From positions 41,066 to 105,065 of the forward strand of contig JAIRXG010000002.1 in NCBI GenBank assembly GCA_031268335.1: a stretch of 64,000 nucleotides of DNA. The letters run 5' to 3'. The notes beneath the pieces are model-generated. The model was not told where the DNA came from. It ran no database searches and saw only the letters and a list, made by a program, of their open reading frames with translations. Position 1 is the stretch's first letter, and each line of letters opens with the position of its first letter. Position numbers and translations under genes: made by a program. Origin of the DNA: Campylobacteraceae bacterium (GTDB taxonomy: Bacteria; Campylobacterota; Campylobacteria; Campylobacterales; Campylobacteraceae). Positions 47,257 to 55,646 of this stretch are shown here, piece by piece.

Positions 47257-48183
47257 ATGGGTTATGCAAAAAATGTTACCGAACTTATCGGCAATACGCC
47301 TCTGGTGAAATTAAATAAAATTTCGGAAGAGAGCGGCGCTTTAGTACTTGGAAAATGCGAATTTTTAAATCCAAGCCACTCTGTCAAAGATCGTATCAGT
47401 TACGCGATGATAAAAGATGCGCTTGACAAAAAGCTTATTGATAAAAACTCTGTTATCATAGAGCCTACAAGCGGAAATACCGGTATTGGTCTTGCAACCG
47501 TTGCCGCAAGTTTTGGATTAAAACTTATCCTAACCATGCCAAGTTCCATGAGCATCGAGCGAAGAAAACTCTTAGCAGCGCTTGGAGCGGAACTTATACT
47601 AACTCCTCCGGAGCTTGGTATGAAAGGCGCTGTAAACAAAGCCATTGAACTCGGAGGCGAGATAAAAAACTCTTTTATTCCACAACAATTTGCAAACGCG
47701 GCAAATCCTGAAGTTCATAGAAAAACAACAGCCGAAGAGATATTAAAAGACCTCGAAGGCAAGGTAGATATTTTTATAGCTGCTGTTGGAACAGGCGGCA
47801 CATTGACCGGCGTAGGCGAGGTATTAAGAGAGAAAAATCCTCAAGTTAAAATCATAGCGGTAGAACCCGATACTTCGCCTGTTCTTAGCGGCGGCAAACC
47901 GGCACCCCATAAGATTCAAGGCATAGGAGCAGGATTTGTGCCCGAAGTGCTCAATACCAAAGTGTATGATGAAATTTTGACTGTAAGTTATGAAAACGCT
48001 TCGCAAACCTCAAGAGCTTTAGCCAAACAAGAAGGACTTTTGGTCGGCATCTCTTCGGGAGCTAACGCTTATGCTGCTAAAATTATCGCAAATCGCCCTG
48101 AAAATAAAGGCAAAACGATAGTAACTATCTTTTGTGACACGGGTGAAAGATATCTAAGCACAACGCTTTACGAAGACCAATAA
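47257..48183 (+). CDS. cysK: Cysteine synthase
   Basis: A 308-residue O-acetylserine sulfhydrylase, producing cysteine from O-acetylserine and sulfide. The PLP-binding Lys is in NPSHSVKDRISYAMI. The substrate loop EPTSGNTGIGLA, the phosphate-binding VGTGGTLTGVG and the closing GISSGAN follow. It has AAAGGAGA ahead of the ATG, 10 bases after the regulator gene. A perfect terminator hairpin lies just downstream. Confidence 0.96.
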   Translation: MGYAKNVTELIGNTPLVKLNKISEESGALVLGKCEFLNPSHSVKDRISYAMIKDALDKKLIDKNSVIIEPTSGNTGIGLATVAASFGLKLILTMPSSMSIERRKLLAALGAELILTPPELGMKGAVNKAIELGGEIKNSFIPQQFANAANPEVHRKTTAEEILKDLEGKVDIFIAAVGTGGTLTGVGEVLREKNPQVKIIAVEPDTSPVLSGGKPAPHKIQGIGAGFVPEVLNTKVYDEILTVSYENASQTSRALAKQEGLLVGISSGANAYAAKIIANRPENKGKTIVTIFCDTGERYLSTTLYEDQ

Positions 48184-48189
48184 ATAACC

Positions 48190-48224
48190 AAAATAGGATG
48201 CAACTACTAAATGCATCCTATTTT
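48190..48224 (+). terminator. Terminator of the metY-cysK unit
   Basis: A perfect 13-bp stem, AAAATAGGATGCA/TGCATCCTATTTT, with a 9-base loop, ending in TTTT, 6 bases after the cysK stop. Confidence 0.85.
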
Positions 48225-48811
48225 CCTCAATACAAAAGTGATGTTTAAAGTGGCTTTTGCATCTCTTTTTGTTTCTACAAAAATCAATGTTGTACAAACT
48301 CAACTTAACTACATCTTGCAGTAATATATGCAACTTGCCGAGCTAAGATGAGCGCTGTGACAAAATTCATTGCCACATTAAGATATATTTATTGAAGTGA
48401 AATTCACTTCTATATTTTTGCCAAGCCAATACATGTATAATCTATGTATGCATATGTAAGATTTTGGTTTTTAATTTATATGTAGATTTTCAATACATGC
48501 CTTTAATTGTTGTCGATGTTTAGATAAATGCCCTTCGAGTACTATTATAAACGGTTAAATTTTACGCTTACTTCATAGGTTTGTCATCATTCTTTTAGGT
48601 AAAAAATTTTTATTTAATTTTAATCTACATGTAAAGATTTAAAATATACAAACTTTTAATCTGCAATTATGAAAAAACGTATATTTCTACTACATGTAAT
48701 ATTTTTAAACATCTTCAACAATACTTTTCCGCTTAACTCTCTCATATTTTACATGCAACAACTCTACAACATAATATAATTAAAACTTCAACTAATTGCA
48801 TAAAATTATTA

Positions 48812-48817
48812 TATAAT
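48812..48817 (+). promoter_or_regulatory. Predicted -10 element of the first M48 gene
   Basis: TATAAT about 33 bases before the ATG at 48851, in an AT-rich stretch. Confidence 0.45.
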
Positions 48818-48850
48818 TTAATTTTTAAAACTCTTTTTAGGAACTTTCGG

Positions 48851-50758
48851 ATGAATTTTTACAAAGAACAAGAGCGGTCTAAACGTTACAGTGTCATTTT
48901 AACGTTAGTTTTTATTTTGAGCGTCGTTATCGTAGTGTTTGCAGTAGGAATGATTTTTATCGCTATAGATGTGTATGTATTTAAAGAGGCATATTCTCGT
49001 CTTACGCTTTCTCCTTTTTACATCTTGAGCAATGCTAGCCCATTTGTCATAATTTGTTCGTTTTTGGGTGTATTTTTTGTCATAGTTTTTGGAGCTATCA
49101 AAAAAAATGACGATTTAGCAAAAGGAGGAGATGCCGTAGCAAACGAACTTGGCGGTAAACTACTTTTAGCCGAAAGCGCAAATAAAAAAGAGAAAATTCT
49201 CATGAACGTGGTGGATGAGATATCCATAGCTTCCGGTATCTCGTCGCCTCCTATCTATATTATGGAAAATAAACACATCAACGCATTTGTGGCAGGAAGT
49301 ACTTATGACAATGTGGTTTTAGGCGTAACAAGAGGCGCTGTGGAGCTTTTGGAAAGAGAAGAGATTCAAGGAGTTGTCGCTCATGAATTTAGTCATATAT
49401 TTAATGGTGACATAAAGCTAAACAACTATACCACAAGTTTTGTTAGCGGTATAATGTATATTTTTCTCATAGGTATGGAATTTATTTTTCCAAGTAGATT
49501 TGGCAAAATCGAAGATAAAAAAATCGAAGATAATTTTTGGAGTTACAGCTCGCCCATTTTAATATTCGGTGGTTTTATGTTGGCGATTTTAGGCGCTTTG
49601 GGTATGGCTTTAGCCTCTTTTATCCAATTTTTAATAAACCATCAAAGAGAATTTTTTGCAGACGCTTCGGCGGTACAATTTACAAGATATCCGCAGGGCA
49701 TAGCAAACGCTTTAAAAAAAGTCGGACAATATGGTTATAAACTTGCAAATGCCAATGTCGGCTATTATAGTCATATATTTTTTGCAAGCTGGTCATCTCC
49801 TGCAACAGATAAAAGAATCTATAAAATAGAACCGAGGTGGGATGGTAACTATATACATGTAGAGAAAAAGCGAAGAGAGGTATTCAAAGAATCAGAGCCA
49901 AAAAAAGCTATAAACACTCTAACCGTAGCCTATTTGCTAAATCAACTTGCAAATACAGGCAACATCGACCCCAATCAACTTTCACATGCAAAGAAGATTT
50001 TAGATACAATTCCTCAAAATCTTAAGCAAAATGCAAAAAATCCGCTCGAAGCCGAATTTATCATATGTGCGCTCCTTTTTGACACCGATATAGGCATAAG
50101 GAAGACTCAGGCAGAGATTGCGGCACAAAAACTTTTTCCAAACGACTCTTTAAAACAACAGACGGCAATGAAACGGCTTTTTGCCGCTTACAGCGACATA
50201 AGTTTTTTAGAGCGCACGGCATATCTTGATATTATACACATCTGCGCGGCAACATTAAAAACCATATCGCCTGAACAGTACGCAACTTTCAAAGAATTAG
50301 CAAATGAACTTATCGAATATGACAAACATGTTTCTGCATTTGAGTGGTGCATGAAATATATCGTTTTTTATCCGCTTGATATGACGTTTGGATTAAGAAA
50401 ACCGCCGCTTGAAATTCATACACATGTAGGGGCTTTCAAAAAAGAGCTTGAAATTTTATTATCAGCTGTTGCTTATACGCAATATGGCAATGACAAAAAA
50501 GCCGCCGTTATCTTTGAGGACATAAAAAAACAAAGCGGCATTACATCTATGCAATATACGCCGTATAGCGAATTTTCACAAAAAGATTTTATAAAAGTCA
50601 TAGATGAGATACAAAACTCCAAACCTCTTATAAGACGCAAAATTATGGAAATGGCGATATTGACTTTAAGCCATGATAAAGAGATATCACATAAAGATCT
50701 TGCCATAATACACGCTTTGAGTGAAGCCTTGCATTTGCCTTTGGGTGCGCAAACGTAA
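48851..50758 (+). CDS. M48-family membrane metalloprotease (first copy)
   Basis: A 635-residue zinc protease of family M48 (HtpX-like). The zinc motif HEFSH is at residues 178-182 in VVAHEFSHIFNGD; the third ligand Glu is in REFFADASAVQFTR. Two membrane helices precede the catalytic domain (about 17-42 and 55-80), and two more lie near 195-260. After the protease domain, a helical region of over 300 residues (about 330-635) has no catalytic motif and is shared with the second copy downstream. The active site probably faces the cytoplasm as in HtpX. It heads an M48-LemA-M48 cluster. A TACATGTA octamer is at 49854. Confidence 0.88.
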   Translation: MNFYKEQERSKRYSVILTLVFILSVVIVVFAVGMIFIAIDVYVFKEAYSRLTLSPFYILSNASPFVIICSFLGVFFVIVFGAIKKNDDLAKGGDAVANELGGKLLLAESANKKEKILMNVVDEISIASGISSPPIYIMENKHINAFVAGSTYDNVVLGVTRGAVELLEREEIQGVVAHEFSHIFNGDIKLNNYTTSFVSGIMYIFLIGMEFIFPSRFGKIEDKKIEDNFWSYSSPILIFGGFMLAILGALGMALASFIQFLINHQREFFADASAVQFTRYPQGIANALKKVGQYGYKLANANVGYYSHIFFASWSSPATDKRIYKIEPRWDGNYIHVEKKRREVFKESEPKKAINTLTVAYLLNQLANTGNIDPNQLSHAKKILDTIPQNLKQNAKNPLEAEFIICALLFDTDIGIRKTQAEIAAQKLFPNDSLKQQTAMKRLFAAYSDISFLERTAYLDIIHICAATLKTISPEQYATFKELANELIEYDKHVSAFEWCMKYIVFYPLDMTFGLRKPPLEIHTHVGAFKKELEILLSAVAYTQYGNDKKAAVIFEDIKKQSGITSMQYTPYSEFSQKDFIKVIDEIQNSKPLIRRKIMEMAILTLSHDKEISHKDLAIIHALSEALHLPLGAQT

Positions 50759-50785
50759 AAATACGCATCTTATTTTAATTTGTTA

Positions 50786-50791
50786 TATAAT
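50786..50791 (+). promoter_or_regulatory. Predicted -10 element of the lemA gene
   Basis: TATAAT 26 bases before the lemA ATG; TAGGAG serves as ribosome-binding site. It suggests lemA and the second M48 gene can be made separately from the first. Confidence 0.45.
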
Positions 50792-50817
50792 TATGAAATT
50801 TTTCAATAGGAGTCAAA

Positions 50818-51414
50818 ATGGGAACTTTTCTTATCGTAATCGTCGTGATAGCGGTGTTGCTTGTGTTTTACGTAATAAGCATTTTCAACAGCCTTGTCGC
50901 GCTTAAAAATCGCTATTTAAATGCTTTTGCGCAAATCGAAATTCAACTAAAAAGAAGATATGACCTTATTCCAAATTTAGTAGAAACGGCAAAGGCTTAT
51001 TTAAAGCATGAAAGAGAGACATTAGAACTTGTGGTGCAAGCGAGAAATCAAGCCGCTAAAACGTTAGAAAATGCAAAAATAAATCCCTCAGAACCGCAAA
51101 ATATCGAAGCTTTGGGAAAGGCGGAGCAAAATTTACAAAGTGCACTTGGAAAATTAAATGTAGTGGTCGAAGCATATCCGGATTTGAAAGCAAATGAAAA
51201 TATGATAAAGCTTCATGAAGAGATAACAACTACTGAGAATAGAGTCTCATTTGCCAGGCAAGCGTATAACGACTCCGTTATGTCTTATAATACCTATCGT
51301 CAATCATTCCCTCAAAATATATTTGCAACATCGTTTGGTCACACAAAAGACGCCGCACTTTTAGAGTTTCAAGACAGCGCGGTTATACAAGACGCACCAA
51401 AAGTAAGTTTCTAA
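50818..51414 (+). CDS. lemA: LemA-family membrane protein
   Basis: A 198-residue LemA protein. An N-terminal membrane helix (FLIVIVVIAVLLVFYVISIF) is followed by the family signature ALKNRYLNAFAQIEIQLKRRYDLIPNLVETAKAY and a four-helix coiled domain, ending in RQSFPQNIFA. LemA proteins are often encoded next to HtpX-type M48 proteases; their biochemical role is unclear. It ends 6 bases before the second M48 gene, so the two are probably translated together. Confidence 0.94.
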   Translation: MGTFLIVIVVIAVLLVFYVISIFNSLVALKNRYLNAFAQIEIQLKRRYDLIPNLVETAKAYLKHERETLELVVQARNQAAKTLENAKINPSEPQNIEALGKAEQNLQSALGKLNVVVEAYPDLKANENMIKLHEEITTTENRVSFARQAYNDSVMSYNTYRQSFPQNIFATSFGHTKDAALLEFQDSAVIQDAPKVSF

Positions 51415-51420
51415 TAAAAA

Positions 51421-53340
51421 ATGAACTTTTTTGAACGACAACAAAGAGCCAAAAAAAACTCAAAAATTTTGATAGCGCTCTTTGTTCTGGCTATTACAGG
51501 CGTTTGTTTTTGCGTTTGGTATTTTTTCTCTTTGATTATGGTATACGATACGAATTCCAGCGGCCTCTTTCTCTCACCTGTTTTTATATTTCAAAACGTC
51601 CCATATCATTTTACATTTGCCGTACTTGCTGCGACTTTGTTTGTTATCCTTGGAGGATGCTTTTATAAAGTCTCTCAGCTCTCGCACGGAGGCGGCGCTC
51701 TTATAGCCCAATCTCTTGGCGGCAGACAAGTGCTGAATCGCAGCGCCAACGCCAATGAAACGATACTTTTAAATATCGTTGAAGAGATATCTATAGCTTC
51801 AGGCGTACCTATGCCACCCGTTTATATTTTAAAAGATGAAAGTATCAATGCTTTTGCCGCAGGAAACACTTACGACGACGCTGTTATAGGAGTTACTAAA
51901 GGTGCGGTCAATCTTTTAAATAGAGATGAACTTCAAGGAGTGATAGCTCACGAATTCGGACATATATTTAACGGCGATATGCGCTTAAATATTAGAGCGA
52001 TAGGTATTTTAAACGGTGTTTTATTTATAAGCCTTGCAGGAGAGTTTCTACTAAGGTCTCTCCCAAGAATCAGAATTTCATCAAGAGACAAAAAAGGAGG
52101 CGCAATCGCGATAATTATTACGATAGGGCTAGCCTTGTATCTTATAGGACTTATAGGCGTATTTTTCGGAAATGCCATAAAAGCTGCCATTAATCGTCAA
52201 AGAGAGTATTTAGCAGACGCTTCGTCTGTACAGTTTACCAGACATCCGAAAGGGTTGGCGGATGCCCTCAAAAAAATCGGCGGTTCAAGTTCTGTTATAA
52301 ACTCTCAAAAAGCGAGCGAGTTTAGTCATTTGTATTTTTCGGATGGTATTAGAAATTTTTTCTCTTTCAGCACTCATCCGCCATTAGATAAAAGGATTAA
52401 AGCTATACAGCCCGATTGGGATGGACAGTACATAACTCCCAAACCGATAGTTCATAACAATGAAAAAACCCGAAAAACAACGGAGCAGAAAAAAGAAAAA
52501 ATTGTAAAAATTATAACAGCAGCTGCAATTTTAAATGAAATCAATGATATAGGCGCTATAACTTCCGAGAAATTAAACACGGCAAGCGAAAAAATAGATA
52601 AAATTCCTCAACTCTTGCATGATGGCACGGCGGATATGCTTTTGGCGCAATTTATCATATTTATTACTCTTTTGGATAAAAACGAAAATATACAAAAACT
52701 GCAGATTGAGATAATAGCTCGAGATTTTTTCACCCAAAACGATGAAAAGATTTCGGAAAAATTTGAAAATATAAAATCCGAATTCAAAAACACTTCGCGC
52801 GACATGTACATAAATCTCATTCAAATTAGTATGCCAACTCTAAAAACACTCTCAAAAGAACAATACTTAAAATTCAAAAATACGATAATCCGTCTCATTG
52901 AAGCCGACAAAAATATATCATGGTTCGAGCTCAACTTGAAACATTTAGTGCTTTATCCGCTTGACGTGTTGTTTGGTATCGTAAAAATTCCACAAGAGAT
53001 TCACTCTGTCATAGGAGCTATAAAATTTGAAGTAGAAATTCTACTATCTGCAATTATCAGCAGTCAATTTTTGAATGAGGAAAAGGCAAAGCAGGCTTTT
53101 GGTAAAATAATGAAAGATTTCAGCACAACTACGCTAAGATTTGTGCCTTCCGAAAACATCTCTTCGATATTACTTGAAAACGCTTACCGCGAGATACAAA
53201 AAGCAAAACCGCTCCTTAGAAAGAAAATACTTGAAATGATCATATCATCTCTAAAAACGGATGATGATAAACTCTCAAATCAAGATATAGAGACGATTCA
53301 CGCTCTATGCGCACTTTTACATTTGCCTATAAGTGTATGA
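51421..53340 (+). CDS. M48-family membrane metalloprotease (second copy)
   Basis: A 639-residue paralogue of the protein at 48851. The zinc motif HEFGH is at residues 177-181 in VIAHEFGHIFNGDMRL; the third ligand is in REYLADASSVQFTRHPKG. N-terminal membrane helices and the long C-terminal helical domain (WFELNLKHLVLYPLDVLFG, compare the first copy FEWCMKYIVFYPLDMTFG) align along the whole length, so the pair arose by duplication. There is no clear ribosome-binding site of its own; it probably depends on coupling to lemA. Confidence 0.88.
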   Translation: MNFFERQQRAKKNSKILIALFVLAITGVCFCVWYFFSLIMVYDTNSSGLFLSPVFIFQNVPYHFTFAVLAATLFVILGGCFYKVSQLSHGGGALIAQSLGGRQVLNRSANANETILLNIVEEISIASGVPMPPVYILKDESINAFAAGNTYDDAVIGVTKGAVNLLNRDELQGVIAHEFGHIFNGDMRLNIRAIGILNGVLFISLAGEFLLRSLPRIRISSRDKKGGAIAIIITIGLALYLIGLIGVFFGNAIKAAINRQREYLADASSVQFTRHPKGLADALKKIGGSSSVINSQKASEFSHLYFSDGIRNFFSFSTHPPLDKRIKAIQPDWDGQYITPKPIVHNNEKTRKTTEQKKEKIVKIITAAAILNEINDIGAITSEKLNTASEKIDKIPQLLHDGTADMLLAQFIIFITLLDKNENIQKLQIEIIARDFFTQNDEKISEKFENIKSEFKNTSRDMYINLIQISMPTLKTLSKEQYLKFKNTIIRLIEADKNISWFELNLKHLVLYPLDVLFGIVKIPQEIHSVIGAIKFEVEILLSAIISSQFLNEEKAKQAFGKIMKDFSTTTLRFVPSENISSILLENAYREIQKAKPLLRKKILEMIISSLKTDDDKLSNQDIETIHALCALLHLPISV

Positions 53341-53546
53341 GGTCATAAATCCTACGCTGCAAAAATACTTACATGCAAAAAATTTTAATTTGCAAATTAA
53401 CATACGCGAAATAGCGCGAGCAACAAGCGTTAATAACTGCAAATCTACCTCAAAACCCCCTTATTATGAACAATTTATAAGAAATATTTGCAATGTGGGT
53501 TTTCAAATATCAATAGTTTTTGAGTTAGCCGGTCGTGCAACTTCGT

Positions 53547-53552
53547 TATAAT
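53547..53552 (+). promoter_or_regulatory. Predicted -10 element of the TIGR02757 gene
   Basis: TATAAT 28 bases before the ATG at 53581, with AAAGGAAA as ribosome-binding site. Confidence 0.45.
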
Positions 53553-53580
53553 ACGGTTTTTGTTTTGAGAAAGGAAAACT

Positions 53581-54339
53581 ATGAATGATATTAAAAATTT
53601 GCTGGATATTGAAGTAGGGCGGAAAAACCATAGCGTTGGGCTCATGGAAGCAGCCGATCCTCTAAGAGTAGCTAAACCGTATCGCAACGATATTATCGCG
53701 TTGATTTGCGCTCTGTTTGCTTATGGCAATGCAAAACTCATAGAAAAATTTCTGCTCTCAATTGATTTTTCAGTTTTAGACGACGATGAAAAGATGATAG
53801 AGAAAAAACTTGAGGGGAAATATTACCGTTTTCAAACAAATCAAGATGTCGTAGAAGTATTTAAAACATTTGCGAGATTTAAAAAAGAGGCAAGCTTGGA
53901 GGATGTTTTTTTAAACGGTTATACTAAAAATAAAAACGTGATAGACGGTTTAAGAGTACTCATCAAGATGTTGTATGAACTAAACTCTTATCGCTCATTT
54001 GGATATGAATTTTTACTTGGCAAAATCCCATCGCAAATACCCTCATCGCCGTACAAAAGATGGAATATGTTTTTGCGTTGGATGGTGAGAGATGACGAAC
54101 TTGATATGGGGCTTTGGAAGAGGGTGGATAAAGCTGATTTGTTAATGCCGCTTGATGTACATACGTTTAATGTTTCAAAAAAACTTGGGCTTTTAAAGCG
54201 CAAAACTTATGACTTTAAGGCTGTTTTGGAGTTGACCGAAACGCTTCGCAGATTTGATGCAAAAGACCCCGTGAAATATGATTTTGCGATATACCGCCTC
54301 GGGCAATCAAAAGAGATAGAAAAAATTATCGGACGATAA
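53581..54339 (+). CDS. TIGR02757-family protein (DUF2400)
   Basis: A 252-residue protein of the TIGR02757/DUF2400 family, conserved but uncharacterised. Diagnostic stretches are DPLRVAKPYRNDIIALICALFAYG, KRWNMFLRWMVRDDELDMGLW, LLMPLDVHTFNVSKKLGLL and DPVKYDFAIYRLGQ. The helical layout and the late Asp recall HhH-type DNA glycosylases, which is only a suggestion. It is monocistronic with its own promoter. Confidence 0.85.
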   Translation: MNDIKNLLDIEVGRKNHSVGLMEAADPLRVAKPYRNDIIALICALFAYGNAKLIEKFLLSIDFSVLDDDEKMIEKKLEGKYYRFQTNQDVVEVFKTFARFKKEASLEDVFLNGYTKNKNVIDGLRVLIKMLYELNSYRSFGYEFLLGKIPSQIPSSPYKRWNMFLRWMVRDDELDMGLWKRVDKADLLMPLDVHTFNVSKKLGLLKRKTYDFKAVLELTETLRRFDAKDPVKYDFAIYRLGQSKEIEKIIGR

Positions 54340-54411
54340 ATCTTTAAAAATAGAAAACACTGTTTTATTAAACTATGAATTATTTAAGCTTGCAAAGAGC
54401 ACATTTCCTTT

Positions 54412-54427
54412 GTCATTGCGAACGAAG
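54412..54427 (+). repeat. Partial TCATTGCG palindromic repeat
   Basis: GTCATTGCGAACGAAG, only the left arm of the family. Confidence 0.6.
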
Positions 54428-54511
54428 CTACAAAAAGCCTATAACTATGCACGTTTTTATATGGTTAGCCCATTCATTATAGAGGAGCACATTTTGGAGC
54501 ACACTTCTTTT

Positions 54512-54545
54512 GTCATTGCGAGAAGCGTGAGCTCCAAAGCAATCC
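54512..54545 (+). repeat. TCATTGCG...GCAATCC palindromic repeat, copy A
   Basis: Outer arms ATTGC/GCAAT with an inner GAGCTC palindrome. Read as protein it gives the spurious FVIARSVSSKAI. Confidence 0.85.
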
Positions 54546-54564
54546 GGAAAAAGTTAGTGAAACC

Positions 54565-54591
54565 AGATTGCTTCACTTCGTTCGCAATGAC
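54565..54591 (-). repeat. TCATTGCG repeat, inverted copy B (short)
   Basis: Inverted short form, AGATTGCTTC...TTCGCAATGAC, without the GAGCTC centre. Confidence 0.8.
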
Positions 54592-54700
54592 AAAATGAGT
54601 GTATTTCTCAATGATAAAAAAGATGATATTTTTTGCAATTGACAAAAATATGATGTTTCTTTCAATGATAGCAAATAATAACAAAATGGAATGAAAGTCT

Positions 54701-54734
54701 GGATTGCTTCGGAGCTCGCGCTTCTCGCAATGAC
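54701..54734 (-). repeat. TCATTGCG repeat, inverted copy C
   Basis: Full-length inverted copy with the GAGCTC centre; it differs from copy A at only a few bases. Confidence 0.85.
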
Positions 54735-54781
54735 AAGTAAAAGTAGATTTGTGCAAAAGTAAAATAATAGCAAGAACTCCC

Positions 54782-54808
54782 GTCATTGCGAATGTAGCGA
54801 AGCAATCC
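54782..54808 (+). repeat. TCATTGCG repeat, copy D (short)
   Basis: Short form, GTCATTGCGAATGTAGCGAA followed by GCAATCC. Confidence 0.8.
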
Positions 54809-54853
54809 GGTGTTTAATCATTGTTGAGCATAAGCGTGGCAATCTCACTTCTT

Positions 54854-54887
54854 GTCATTGCGAGAAGCGCGAGCTCCGAAGCAATCC
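54854..54887 (+). repeat. TCATTGCG repeat, copy E
   Basis: Full-length copy, identical in core to the reverse complement of copy C. Confidence 0.85.
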
Positions 54888-55051
54888 AGAAAGCGTATTC
54901 TCGCAATAACGAACAAAGGGAAATTTTCCTCATTAAATATGCAAATTAACGTTTATTCATAAAATTTACTTTATGAATTTTTCAATATAAAGACTTCCCT
55001 CAACATGTAGGTACGGAAATTTTTAACCGTTTTTTTAGTGTGTTTTTTGTA

Positions 55052-55072
55052 GTCTACATGTAGTTATTTTGC
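55052..55072 (+). repeat. 21-base direct repeat, left copy
   Basis: GTCTACATGTAGTTATTTTG followed by C; an identical copy lies at 55510-55530. It contains the CTACATGTAG palindrome. Confidence 0.8.
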
Positions 55073-55509
55073 CAACTGAAGACTTTAAAATTTGCTATTT
55101 ACGTGGCTATTTCTTTGATATTCAAACTTTTGTAATTTTAAGACAAATTTGTTGGCTCTTTTGAAGTATTTGTATCAAAAGTGTTTAGTTTAGCGCCCTT
55201 TGGCGTGGCGCGTTCTTTTTTTAGTTTTTGGATTTTTTTTTAATAATTCTTGAGCAACTTCAATATCTTCATTTATGTAGATTTGTTGCTGCTGCTCAAA
55301 AAACCAAATTTTATCGCCTTAAATTTGCACCTATTTGATTTTCTACTCACTTTGTCTTTATGTATTTTTGCAATTACTTTGTTATCTTAAAATTTATTTT
55401 ACAAATTTTCAAAGCGAGCCGTTTTTATATATAGCTATTTAACCTTTTTTACATCCGCACGATTTGCCTATGTAAATTTAAATCCTCCCAATGTCGTAGA
55501 TACATATTT

Positions 55510-55530
55510 GTCTACATGTAGTTATTTTGC
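55510..55530 (+). repeat. 21-base direct repeat, right copy
   Basis: Identical to 55052-55072, 458 bases away and 117 bases before the autotransporter start. Confidence 0.8.
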
Positions 55531-55611
55531 TAAGTTTGTATTAAAAATAGCCTTCCTCAATGTTTATTTTAAAATGATAACGATTTTTAATATTATTGTA
55601 AGAGTTTTTCT

Positions 55612-55617
55612 TATAAA
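55612..55617 (+). promoter_or_regulatory. Possible -10 element of the autotransporter gene
   Basis: TATAAA after the T-rich GAGTTTTTC, 29 bases before the ATG. Confidence 0.35.
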
Positions 55618-55646
55618 ATCTTATTATTTTTTTAAAAGGGGTTTAC

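Larger units (their letters stand above)
48184..48850. other. Non-coding region between cysK and the M48 protease cluster
   Basis: About 670 bases. It holds the cysK terminator (48190-48224), a small perfect palindrome GAAGTGAA/TTCACTTC (48394-48410), three TACATGTA octamers (48430, 48626, 48691) and the promoter of the next gene. No RNA gene was recognised. Confidence 0.5.
54340..55646. other. 1.3-kb non-coding, repeat-rich region upstream of the autotransporter
   Basis: No supportable gene. The first half (54412-54910) holds six full or partial copies of a TCATTGCG...GCAATCC palindromic repeat in both orientations. The second half has a 21-base direct repeat (55052, 55510) containing TACATGTA, and AT-rich sequence. 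A short minus-strand open stretch near 55190-55315 (KKNPKTKKRTRHAKGR at its end) might be a gene remnant but cannot be supported. Confidence 0.55.

Noticed and set aside
53333..53551. 72-residue frame overlapping the end of the second M48 gene
   Set aside because: No ribosome-binding site, no family resemblance, and it runs into the next promoter.
54410..54786. Short open frames on both strands containing FVIARSVSS or FAMTK
   Set aside because: They are translations of the TCATTGCG palindromic repeat and have no ribosome-binding sites.
54340..55646. CRISPR array
   Set aside because: The repeats are in both orientations, of two lengths and irregularly spaced, without spacers of constant size.
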